Below are positions 1 to 10,232 of a stretch of 64,000 nt of DNA, piece after piece. The DNA lies in the NCBI GenBank assembly GCA_963281255.1, contig OY725492.1, positions 3,463,104-3,527,103 on the forward strand. The letters are read 5' to 3'. This stretch comes from Aphrocallistes beatrix (lineage: Eukaryota > Porifera > Hexactinellida > Sceptrulophora > Aphrocallistidae). Made by a program: the position numbers and the translations under genes. The notes beneath the pieces are model-generated. The model worked only from the letters and a program-made list of their open reading frames with translations. It was not told where the DNA came from and made no database searches. The number at the start of each line of letters is the position of its first letter. The stretch's first letter is position 1.

Positions 1-1986
1 GCCTTTGCTGAAACAACACGATTAGCATTAAATTCTCATAACAAGAGTTCAATTCAGAATTAGTTTACATAAATCGTATTTTATGGTATCTCGCTTCAAT
101 CGCATGCGTTTCATGTCGAGATATCATCTTCAATTAAACTCATAACGCAGTTGAATTAATTTGAGAATTTGAGTAGGGCATGTTCTAGAGTTGTAGGAAA
201 TTCCAGTACCTAAAATGGTATCTAAGCAACAGACAATCGGAATGTAATTAATCAAATACCCACGCACTGACTGAACTGTCTCTCTCAATTAATTGACAAT
301 CGAGATGAAGGCTGAGAACTAGTAGGTGGGTAGGCGATATAATTACAGATCAAATCAGATTCCTAATTGGATTGTAATGAGTATGCCAGTGGAAACTCAA
401 CAAGAAGTCACAAACTGTACCAATCGTAAAGATATACGTACGTAATATTATAGAACTGTAAAACCACTTCTCAAAAAGGACAGCATTCCGCATTTTTTTC
501 TCTAACAAATTGCTCTAATGTTATCTGAATTAATCAATCGACATTCCAACTTCTAATTTGCAAATCACTGCATTATCATCAGAGAATCAGGTTACAACTG
601 CTAAAATGAATGGAATATGTGTAAAAAATAAATTGGCAGAGCACACATGTTGGGTAATCGGTAGATAGTGCTGGAAGAATTCCACACACATTCTTAGTGT
701 GGACACAGAGGCCCGTGGGATGATATCTTTCTAGGAGATAGCGTAACATGTACTTGTGGTAGCACCGCCTGATTCTAGATGCAATCAGTACGCTAACACA
801 AGTCGAATTTAGAAAGATAGTAACGTCATGCGTGGTTAGCAAATAACTGCTCATCACTCTGTAATGAGCTGCCATCTGCATTTGGAACTGCTTCCTTTTG
901 TTCAGATCAGATCTCCCACTGTCTGAGCTAATAGACTGGCTGATACAGGGAATCCTACGTGAGAGTACGGGGTAGAGAGCACAAAGCCAAACGCTTTGAA
1001 CTGAAATTTTAGTTTACTATAGCTTTGATGTCCCAATAGCAAGACAATGAGAAATAATCGGGGTGAAGAATGACAAGTATAATGAACGCAGATAATATAA
1101 TATGATAGTTCTGAGAAAATGATGTCCAAATTCCTATTAGAATATGGATATGCTCAGTGCTGTGAGTCACGGAGATAAAGCGTGGAGGAATGCTAGCACT
1201 TGTTTTGAGTGGGAGATATTCATGTAGGGGCATCTGGTGCTCCAGTTCGTGTACAAAATAAGATGAGCTTAAAATAAAATGCATTATTTTGTAATTAATT
1301 TCAATTAACTAGGTAATTTCAAATATTTGCAAGCAATGATATTCGGAATAACCACATTATAATCGTAAAATAATTGAACTGGGAAGTGTTATAACTGAGA
1401 TAGATAAAATTCACAGGAAGCCTAACTAGAAAAAGATCGGGAATCCAGCTAATGCTTTACAGAATCCGGATGGAAATATATCAAGATTAACTTGCTAGTG
1501 TAGAAGGGGTTAGCGAAATGGATTTATTCAAATAGTTTTAGCTTCTATGATAATCCAGTTATACATGTAAATAGTATTCAACGAGCTAAAGTGAATTGCA
1601 TAATTCTGCATAATTAGAAATTAATAATGTATTTGAACAAATTGTCCTGAAAAACATTTGATCGTCCACAAAACACTCCTAGAATATAATATCGTAGCAT
1701 GAGCGTATATTCGGTCAGTTCGATTGATTCATCTATAATTCTGAACATATGTAGATGAATTGACACAGTGTACAATTCATCTTTCATCTTTCTAATTATA
1801 ATGGATTATCTTGTTAATACAAGTGTATTTGATGACCAATTTAGAAACAAGTTATGTGATACGTAAACACAATTCGACACAAAGCATACTGGATATAAAG
1901 AAACACTGAGTGGAAATTCGCCAAAATCTGCTCGTTCTAGAACTAAATTTATAAATGTTTCTGAAGTGGTGGTATAAGAACTTACG
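1..1986. other. AT-rich stretch, no assignable gene
   Basis: I see no recognisable protein, RNA gene or complete transposon here. The minus strand at about 640-900 has slightly higher GC and short open stretches. They may hold exons of the gene whose exon lies at 1987-2216, but no family signature is visible. Confidence 0.4.
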
Positions 1987-2216
1987 TTGGAGTAGTCAGA
2001 CGGATTGTTCGCACTCTCTTCTCCTTCAATTTCAAGCTTTATATCGGATTTGAGTTCGTCCATCTCGTCAGGATGAGAGGGACACGTCTCGTCCAGTTCC
2101 TGATGACGGAATGTCCTCAGCTCGTCTGTGACCACGTCCTTGACTGGAACAGAAATACTGCCACCCCGACACTCCGTCGGGTCCACCATCACAGGGATTG
2201 TACCGGGAAGAGACAT
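1987..2216 (-). CDS. Candidate coding exon, unknown acidic protein
   Basis: The exon would encode about 76 residues from an ATG at 2214-2216. The peptide is rich in Asp, Glu, Ser and Pro and has a run of acidic residues (EIEGEES). It ends at a strong consensus donor (AAC|GTAAGT on the minus strand, intron starting at 1986). Reading through the donor gives another 60 residues that look non-coding. GC content is clearly above the flanks. I recognise no family, and downstream exons to the left were not found. It could be an internal exon rather than the first. A chance open frame is possible, but the donor together with the base composition favours a real exon. Confidence 0.4.
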
Positions 2217-2949
2217 GAGATTTATAAATCAAAATAATTTCGTTGTTGTGATCTAAGAAAGCAGATTATCAGTTGGAGCGAATATAATAATAAGAAAAAA
2301 GCAAGAATATTCAAAATATAGTGTTTGAGAGATTACCTTGCTAGGATGTACTGGTTAGAAGTCAGTTTTTATGTCCTCATTACAATTCTATTGATCTGTC
2401 ATATCTTTGAAGAGTAATATTTATATATACGTATTCAGTATTGTGATCTCTATTGGCAACATATTCGTATGAGTGCAGAAGAGCTGAGCGACTGACAAGC
2501 ACTAAGGATGCTGTGAGTAGTCCATAGGTTTCTTGACAAGGCCAGCATACAATGGATAGTACAGGAATGCGACAAGAAATACTTGTTATGGAAAAGGTTA
2601 ACGCAGCATACTAATTGAGTTGAGAGATAAGATGGCGAACCATGGGAATACTTGATTATCATTCGAGATAGGTTCTTTATTCATTAATTCATATCTTGAA
2701 AGATACCGTTTGTGTGCATCGCTTCATCACCTAATTTTGATAATTACGTATATAATACATAAGATACAGTAGAATTCGGTTAATATGTACTTTTCTCAGA
2801 AAGTGGATTTTTTAATCCTCTCTGACGCATAAAAATGATCAGATAATGTACTCGAATAATAAGGCATCTCAACTTTTATTCAAAACATAACAGTATTCAT
2901 TTTAAATTCGCTTAGTATGTACTCTCCAATAATTTTGTCTTCCAATTTG

Positions 2950-3280
2950 ACATTGAAATAATTTTGGCCAAGGTATATTTGAAAAAAATAAAAATAAGTA
3001 CTTAGAAAGCTGAAATTTTAAAAGATTGTGTATATTAATATTCTTCACATATGATGCAACTATCATCGAAAAATGATGACTCATCACTCTGTTATGACAT
3101 CATCATTATGCATCTTAAAGTGAAAAATTGACGTTGTAAGACAGTAAGACAGGTATTTAGAGATGTTATCTACCATATAATTAATCAAGGTGAGTCTAGG
3201 CGCCCAAAGGACGCCTCTGGCGAACACTGTGTCCGCCAGCCGCGCAGCGCAAGCAAGCGAAGCGCGCTTGTATAATATAT
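2950..3280 (-). repeat. Dispersed hairpin repeat, copy 1
   Basis: Read on the minus strand this begins with ACAAGCGCGCTTCGCTTGCT at about 3276. It continues through two GC-rich hairpins (stem GGCGGACAC with its complement) and then an AT-rich body containing GATGAGTCATCATTTTT and GATAGTTGCATCATATGTGA. The same order of blocks is present at 16117-16450 on the plus strand. It contains no coding capacity. The GC-rich core stands out sharply in an AT-rich background. It is most likely a non-autonomous mobile element whose ends are not clearly defined. Confidence 0.75.
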
Positions 3281-3858
3281 ACACTTTCTTTCGATTTGCG
3301 GAAACGGTTTGTAATCCCAATTAGTATTCTTTGTGTGGCATATATTAGAGCACAAGCAAAATTTCAACTTATCATTATAAAAAAGCAGACGTTTGGCCAA
3401 CAGAATGTATTAGGTCAACCGACATATTCAGTTGACAACCAAATATCGAATACGTATTTGGAGCCAGCTGAATGTCTATTTAGCAAATATTATTGGGGCT
3501 AACCGAATATTTAACCACTTGGTTGCAACTTTTAATTATATTAATTAATATAATTTTGACATTCCATAGGAATTTTATATCTTAATTTGTGGAAATATAG
3601 AATTGTTGTTAAAAGTGTCAAAAACATTATAGATGCTACCAAGTAACGAAGTTAAATTGGAACTATGTAAATTCATGGTTTATGAAGAATAGATCATCAC
3701 CCGCAAGAAAGAGTAATTCCTTTATACCCGGACAAAATTGTGCCATGCCCGCACACCGAACAAATTGACTGACATAGATTATTACTTACTGTAAACCATG
3801 GATACATACGTATGTAAATTTGTATAAATTCATATCAAATAAGTCAGCGATGATAGGC

Positions 3859-3924
3859 AATTTTATCTAGTTTCGAGTATAGTAAATTTTATCTAGTTTG
3901 AGTATAGTCAATTTTATCTAGTTT
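3859..3924. repeat. Short tandem repeat, three 25-26 bp units
   Basis: Three copies of a unit containing AATTTTATCTAGTTT start at 3859, 3885 and 3910. No function is suggested by the sequence. Confidence 0.8.
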
Positions 3925-4329
3925 CTCAGTTATAAAAAGGAAAGCCAGTCAAATCGTACCAAGTCAACAGAAAATCCTGGTTTTCGCTGTATTCTTCCAG
4001 ATATCTCATCCAAAATTCTATAGAAATCGTACATTTCATTTGGTAGTGGTACGAGTTGACTTTTTGGTAGTTAGGACTTGGGACGAGACTTAGTGCTTTT
4101 GGACGAGTTGGTAGTTGGTATGAGTTGACTGGTTCCTCCAAAAAAGTAGTTCAGATACTTCAAAATAATTTATACGTACAGTATTAACAACCTACAGTGC
4201 GAATTCATTTATATTCGGATAACGATTTCAAAAGATTAGTTAGATTGAAAATAATTGAGAAATAAAGAAGTGAACTAGGCGATATATCAAAGGATGAATC
4301 AAACTTCCTAAGTTGGTAGTTGAACCATT

Positions 4330-5646
4330 CTAGTAGATATTGATGGCGGGCAAGAGGTACTGGAATACCACTTGGTCCTCAATACATAGAAATACTTGAA
4401 GCACGTAATCGGATACAATGTTAAAAATCACACGGGTCGGGTCAAAATTAGCTTGTAATATTTGAAGAAACTTTTTAATATCAATAGTCACTTCTTTCAT
4501 TTCATCTGTGTCTGTGATGACATCATCGCACTTTATAGACTCTAAATCTTTGAAGGATATTTTCACGCTCACTTGATCCGATACCACTTTCAGAAACATA
4601 TTTCCAGATTTGTTTGCGGCGATTTGTAAGTTCGTAGAGAGTTTTTTCAAGTGCTCGACTTGTGTTTTGATTAATTTCAAATCTGGTATAACAACCGACG
4701 CATCAAAATCTGGCATACTCGGTTCTTGAAACAGGTGTCGCTCAGTTTCCGGTATCAGCTCCACCTTCACATCGTGCAGGACCGTGTGGGTCTTATTAGA
4801 GATGGAGGGCAGGGACACGTTTATCCGGAGACAGGGGGAGTCTACGCTGTCATCACCAAACAATTTCGTTTGAAGTTTCATTTTGATTTCCATTGCATTT
4901 TGTCCGTTCTTGAACGCCTCCGCAAGTAGAGCGATGTGCAGACGGATGTAGAGCTCTGAGGGCTGTCCATCTGTCTCCTCACACCTAGGATTACATAGTT
5001 AACTTATTTCAATCAAATTCATTCAATATTCCTATATGCGTGTATAGTGTGTTACCGTTAAAACGTCAAATCAGTTATTATGTAAATATGCAAAAAATTC
5101 AGGTATTATGCATAATAACTGATTCCTGGAATTTTCAGGTATTAATAACTGAAATTTTCCAGGTATTTTACATAATAACAGAATTGAAGTTTTAACTGTA
5201 ACCAGTGTTTCCCATAGGATTATTGGAAAGCGCGTTAATTTTGCAATTTTTGTGCGGTTTATTTATGTAAATTGCATTATTTAACAACAAATTCACGTTA
5301 TTCGACAAGCGAAGCGTACTAAATAGCGCGCTTAACGCGCTCGGCGGGAAACACTGACTGTAACATAGATGTATCTCTAGAGTGATTGACCCCAGAATGA
5401 GGTAATACATTTCGTGAGAGCAGGCTTTCTCTAGCAGCTACAATACCTATACTCGTGGAAGAAGCTGGCCTGGTTAATGACGCAGTAGAGCGTTTGATCG
5501 GAAAGAGATCCTTCTGACATGCAGAAGTAGATTTTGTCGGAGGTGAAGTGGATGACACAACTCTGTACCGTTTTAGAGATGGTGGCGATCACTTGCGAGA
5601 GCAGCTGGATCGATTTAACATTGATTATTTGAGCTCTAAACCGCAT
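4330..5646 (-). CDS. HUS1: HUS1, subunit of the 9-1-1 checkpoint clamp
   Basis: The gene has two exons: 5447-5646 and 4330-4984. The joined product is 284 residues; human HUS1 has 280. The start is placed at the ATG at 5644-5646, because MRFRAQI aligns with the conserved HUS1 start MKFRA. The intron donor is ATAG|GTATTG and the acceptor is CCTAG|GTGT. Joining them restores frame across EYR/CEE. Other recognisable family segments are the VKVELIPE region, the VVIPDLK interdomain stretch and the C-terminal FQYLLPAI. In the family, HUS1 forms a ring with RAD9 and RAD1, is loaded by RAD17-RFC at damaged DNA and activates ATR signalling. The 462-bp intron contains a 154-bp hAT-type miniature element with a perfect 8-bp duplication. 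Confidence 0.93.
5203..5356. mobile_element. hAT-type MITE inside the HUS1 intron
   Basis: The terminal inverted repeats are CAGTGTTTCCC and GGGAAACACTG. The element is flanked by a perfect 8-bp target-site duplication ACTGTAAC at 5195-5202 and 5357-5364. The 154-bp interior has a GC-rich GCGCG segment and no coding sequence. Termini beginning CAGTG with an 8-bp duplication are the hallmark of the hAT superfamily, so an autonomous hAT elsewhere must have moved it. Confidence 0.92.
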
Positions 5647-7172
5647 TATGCTGATGACAATGAAAGAACTAGGCAATCAATTCAGTCTTAAATATTATCA
5701 AGAAATATATTTTTTAAATACTGAAAATCTCACAGCAATCACACAGAAATCTTAGTTGAATTGAGTAAGAGCACAAAAAACACAGGAAGGATTTACAAAT
5801 CAGATATAGTATTTAGCGTAATTGAACAGCTCAAATAGTTTAAGAATCTGTGCTATATAAGAAGTCGAATTGTATACGTAAATAAGAAGTGCTTAAGGTG
5901 TTAGGTCAAATGCCCAAACTTATTTCATTTGATCTGCATCACCTGAATACTAGATTAATTAATATACAGTATTATCCTTGCAACTCTGACATATCAATCT
6001 CAAATATTTGTCAAAAATTTCAAACCATTTTGTAATGTTATATTGTTCTTGGCGGTTTGCCTAGCATTCGCGATTGAAATGTGTGCGAAACGCGGAACGC
6101 GATATTTCCGAGTCTTCACGTTGCGAATTGTAGGACTCCCCTTGTACAATACTTCCACGAGTTTAGTATTACGTAATACATAGTTCCTCAGAAGGATGAG
6201 AGTGTGCTTCCACATTCTTGGGATGATGACACAACACCTGTTGTGCATCATTTCAGGAAAGCCACTCCCATCCCGTCTGTGAGACTTTTTTTGCTGTATC
6301 ATAATGATGATATAAGAACAGTACTGTTTACCATCCATATTTAACATTTCACCAACTTAAGTTTAACCCTTCTTATTCGTGAATCGTGATCTATCAATTA
6401 ATTATATTTTAAATAGGGCGTTACTCGTGATGACGGGTTGAACTCCTAACTAAAAATAAGTCAACGGGGCATGTTCGATTGAATTGGTAGTAAAATAGAT
6501 CTGTGTAGCTGATGTCACTATATACTTTTGAAATATAGTACGTATATGGAATGGCTAAATCGAATACTTTCAAAAATCAATTCATACCCTTCTAACCCTC
6601 TGCTAGTAGGGGAGGAATTGCGGACGGACATCAACACAGTTATTAATATTGTGCTACGTACGTACGTATATATTCTTTTGAATCATAGATCCAATAGAAT
6701 AGCATAGGAAGCACACCAAAGAATGATTCGTATATCACCATATTCACAGCCTGACCAAATCAATCTCGTGACAATGTGTCTGGATATTTCGTCATATCCG
6801 TATTGGTTAAAACGGTCAGAATATTAGAGTAAATGGAAAGCAATCAGATAAGTTGATAAATCAAAGTAAACTATATATTAATACCGGAAATGGAATTAAA
6901 TATTCGAGAATCTACACGCTTGCAATAATTGCAGAGAGATGTTAAATCGAAACTAACAGCCTGGTCTATACGAATAATAGCTATTCAATCAGTGGCTGAG
7001 GCTGACTGAGATCATTAATATTCTCGAGAAAATATCAAAGTTGTTTTGGTGGCAATATTTTAACAGTAGGCCCATTCTGCTAGACGAGAAGATATAAAGG
7101 AATAGTAATCAACAGAATTATTACAGTAATATCTAATTTCTATCATACGGGATATCGATCAACTTGAAGAAA
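5647..7172. other. AT-rich intergenic stretch, nothing assignable
   Basis: A 115-residue minus-strand open frame at 6000-6347 has no recognisable family and no splice or context support. I see no RNA gene or complete mobile element. The region may hold the promoters of HUS1 (left, minus) and the PPxY membrane protein (right, plus), which diverge from it. Confidence 0.5.
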
Positions 7173-8025
7173 ATGAAGTTTGCTATTTTCATGCTATTGA
7201 CACTTTCAGGTAAATTAGGGAACAACATCTAGGTTAAGATCCTACTCGTTGAGCAATCACTTCGATCAGGATTTTTTGCAAATAATCACAGTGGGACGGC
7301 TAAAGAGCGGTCAGTAACAAGTGTCCTCTTTAGCTAAAATATCCAATATATTAATACCATTATCAACTCACATTATCTATTAATTGTCAAAATGGAGTAT
7401 TAATTTATTTCCAATTCTAGCTCTGGTGCTGGAAGCTGCTGCAGAGGGATCCTATGATTATGGAAGCGGAGCAGGAATTGACCCAATTAACAAGAAAATA
7501 GGTTTTGACAGAGGGTAAGCTACTTCACATTTCAAACTTTATTACTACTAACATTATTACAGGCAATACAACTTCATAGTTCAACTATACCATAGTCATA
7601 TCGACAGACTACCAGCTACCACATGTCTAATGTTATTTACCAAATAAAAAGCTTTCGAACGCATTAGTTGCTCTGTGTTTGAACTTCTCAGTGGTCTACG
7701 TCAAAATCAAATATGTTCTTGGCACTTTTACATTGACCACACACGCTCAATTTCTAGGTACATCTACTTCGCGGTATTCCTACTTGGCCTCCTGGTGCTA
7801 CTGCTGTTCATGGGAGCTTGCATTGGATTCGCTTGCCTGTACAGAATCCACCACAAGAGAGCCATGGCACACATGTGGAGAACTAAGCCTGGTACTCGTA
7901 GATTGGTTGAGTCAGTCTCGGAAGAAAAAGAAACTGAAGCATCTGAGGCCCACCCACCAGCCTACCAGCCCACTCAGATTGAGCTGCCACCCACCTACTC
8001 TAACAATCCTCAGAATACTGTCTAA
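7173..8025 (+). CDS. Small type I membrane protein with PPxY motifs (three exons)
   Basis: Exons 7173-7209, 7421-7514 and 7758-8025 join with consistent phases to give 132 residues. Donors are CAG|GTAAAT and AGG|GTAAGC; both acceptors end TCTAG. The product has a signal peptide (MKFAIFMLLTLSAL, residues 1-17), a short acidic and glycine-rich ectodomain, and one transmembrane segment (about residues 44-68, YIYFAVFLLGLLVLLLF). A basic juxtamembrane stretch follows, then a cytoplasmic tail ending in two proline-tyrosine motifs, PPAY and PPTY. Such motifs bind WW domains of NEDD4-type ubiquitin ligases. The architecture resembles small PPxY adaptors in animals, but I cannot assign an orthologue. 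The TAA stop is at 8023-8025. No single open frame covers the gene because the exons are short. Confidence 0.82.
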
Positions 8026-8496
8026 CGTGTAGTTGCGTTAGAACGGTATTCCATGAACTAAGCCCAACCATTCATTAAATAAGTGTTTATCTTCATTGGT
8101 CAGGAAATGTACTTGATGAATGTGTTATTCTTTCCAAATAATGCATACTTACAATCCCATCTCATCCCATTTCAAACTGTTTGAGTTATAAGTGTAGATA
8201 ATTTGTGTATTACTATCAGTAGGTAAAAAAAGATTCAGTAAACAGTGTCAATTTGGATCGGGTTTGGGTTCAGATCTGAGGTTCATATCCGGATTCGGGT
8301 CGGGGTTACACTGAAATATAGCAATGTTTAAATGTTTGAATTTAGTCAGGGTTAGGCTCGAATACAGATCCAGATTCGGGTCGGGTTCTGAAAAGTGGGT
8401 CCGAATCCAACACTGATTGCAACTTGCTTAAATACTACATATCAAAATATCAGGTATACAAGTTAATGACATGACTTGAGTGATAATAAATCAGGA

Positions 8497-9519
8497 CTAC
8501 TCCACCGGATAAGGCAAAGGCTTGCCTTCTATACCAGCACGCAGATTATCTGCCACATCTTGACAAGCCTGTCTTACTCCTCTCACACCAGCCCATGCGA
8601 TGTGCGGAGTAGCGATCACATTCTCCATTTTCAGCAGATCGTGATCAGAAGGGAGATCTCTGGGCTCAGTGGTATCAAGTCCTGCCCCTCCCAACCTTCC
8701 CTCCTTCAAAGCAGTAACCAACGCGTCTTGATCTATAACGCTGCTCCTGGCTATGTTGATGAGGATACAAGTTGGTTTCAATTGAGCTAACTCCTCCTTC
8801 CCTATCAGAAGGTGGGTTTCCTCGCTAGCTCTCACAGCTAACACTAGGAAATCACAGAGAGGGAGCATATGCTTTAAGAGTGGGAAATACTCTGCACCAA
8901 CCTCTGACTCATCAGCTCTCTTCTTCCTGTTATGGTAGAGTACGGACATATCGAACCCTCTTGCTCTCTTAGCCACTTCAAATCCAACACTCCCCATACC
9001 TACGATGCCTAGCTTACTGCCAGCGATAGGGACCGATAGGAACTTATCAAATATACTAGTGTACGTGCTTCCACCGCTTTTGTTATTGAGTGAGACAGCT
9101 GGTATCAGTTTTCTAGTCACAGCCAGCAAGAGAGTGAGTGCAAAGTCTGCTGTCTCTTTTGAGAAAGAGTGAGGACAGTTTCCTACCAGAATCCCCTTAG
9201 ATTTCGTTAATTTTAGATTAATGTGTTCATAACCAGTTCCAGGTAATGCGACGACTCGAAGGTTAGGCAAAGTCTCTATCAGTTCATCCAGTGAATGTTT
9301 GTCTTGAATATTTCTCATTGACCCACGGGCAATAACAGCGATCACATCAACTGCGTTAGAATCGGTTAATTCGTTCAATTGTATCTCTGTGTATTTATCA
9401 TCAAGAAGCTCCTTCAGTTTAAAATCAATTTTCAGCATGTTCAGTATTAAACGTTTAGATATTTCCTGGGCCATAGTAGTGTTGGATGCTACCCAATGAT
9501 AAGCTACAATATAGTTCAT
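8497..9519 (-). CDS. D-isomer-specific 2-hydroxyacid dehydrogenase (glyoxylate/hydroxypyruvate reductase type)
   Basis: Single exon, 340 residues. The NAD(P)-binding motif GIVGMGSVG lies at about 171-179. The family's catalytic triad is present: Arg258 in NIARSS, Glu285 in TTEPRD and His306 in TPHIAWA. The N-terminal substrate lobe carries the usual ALPGTGYEHI turn. Members reduce glyoxylate, hydroxypyruvate or related 2-oxoacids. The sequence looks closer to the glyoxylate/hydroxypyruvate reductase branch than to 3-phosphoglycerate dehydrogenase, because the long C-terminal regulatory domain is missing. Translation could instead start at Met16 (9474), where homology to the fold begins. The gene converges tail-to-tail with the PPxY membrane protein, leaving about 470 bp between stops. 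Confidence 0.92.
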   Translation of the reverse strand: MNYIVAYHWVASNTTMAQEISKRLILNMLKIDFKLKELLDDKYTEIQLNELTDSNAVDVIAVIARGSMRNIQDKHSLDELIETLPNLRVVALPGTGYEHINLKLTKSKGILVGNCPHSFSKETADFALTLLLAVTRKLIPAVSLNNKSGGSTYTSIFDKFLSVPIAGSKLGIVGMGSVGFEVAKRARGFDMSVLYHNRKKRADESEVGAEYFPLLKHMLPLCDFLVLAVRASEETHLLIGKEELAQLKPTCILINIARSSVIDQDALVTALKEGRLGGAGLDTTEPRDLPSDHDLLKMENVIATPHIAWAGVRGVRQACQDVADNLRAGIEGKPLPYPVE

Positions 9520-9636
9520 TCATATAATACTGCGTGCGTACAATCAACACGTATGTCGGTCAGATAATAAATCATAGAGTGTTACCTTCGATGATAATCA
9601 GACATATCAAAGGTGTATTTAAAACATACTTTAACA

Positions 9637-9939
9637 CAGGGCTGTCCGACTATATTTACTTCGGGCCGCAACTGCTTCATACCATTTAGTGGCGGGCCGC
9701 AATACAGGGGCGTGCACTCGGGATGGGTATGGATAGAGGCATTTTGGACAATTTGTATCGTGAACAATAGAAGCTGATATCTATTGAAAAGAATTGGTAG
9801 GACCATGGTCTATCAGCCATATGTCCCTACCAACGAGAAAACGAGATGCATGATATGGAAAAATTTGGAGAATTTGTCAAAGTGGGTAAAAAGGGGGAGA
9901 TTGAAGCAGGCAACGCGGGCCGCCTGTTGGACAGCGCTG
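9637..9939. mobile_element. hAT-type MITE
   Basis: The 303-bp element has inverted termini CAGGGCTGTCC and (complement) CAGCGCTGTCC. A perfect 8-bp target-site duplication CTTTAACA lies at 9629-9636 and 9940-9947. The sub-terminal sequence has the repeated GGGCCGC blocks often seen in animal hAT elements. It holds no transposase coding sequence. It sits between the dehydrogenase start and NDC80. Confidence 0.92.
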
Positions 9940-10232
9940 CTTTAACACATCCTGCGACTTACTTGGACACCCAGGACTTCTGTCCTCATTTTTAGTGCAA
10001 CTCTGCATTCAAAATGAAGACAGGTACTGGTTCAGTGTTTAGATGCATCCTCATACGTCAGTTCACACTTTTAAACTACGTAAACTAGAAAGATCTTAGA
10101 TTCTTAATGAAATCTCAACGACTTTAAAATTAGGGAACTGATATTTGAATTATTCATGAGATATAATCCATAATTAGAATCACCAGATTATAACAATACC
10201 AAGCTCTTAATCGAAAGGTTACCAACAGTCCA

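Larger units (their letters stand above)
2217..4329. other. Intergenic region with dispersed repeat, no gene assigned
   Basis: The stretch contains one copy of a dispersed hairpin repeat (2950-3280) and a small tandem repeat (3859-3924), both listed separately. A 70-residue hydrophobic open stretch on the minus strand near 2450-2600 has no recognisable family. Confidence 0.5.

Noticed and set aside
2440-2610. Hydrophobic minus-strand open stretch as a transporter exon
   Set aside because: Acceptor-like sequence is present but the resemblance to MFS helices is too weak to support a call.
6000-6347. 115-residue minus-strand frame
   Set aside because: No family, splice signal or composition different from the flanks.
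8230-8415. GGGTTCGGATC-rich segment after the PPxY gene as a MITE
   Set aside because: The ends show weak similarity (CAGTGTC / CAGTGTT), but no matching target duplication could be found.
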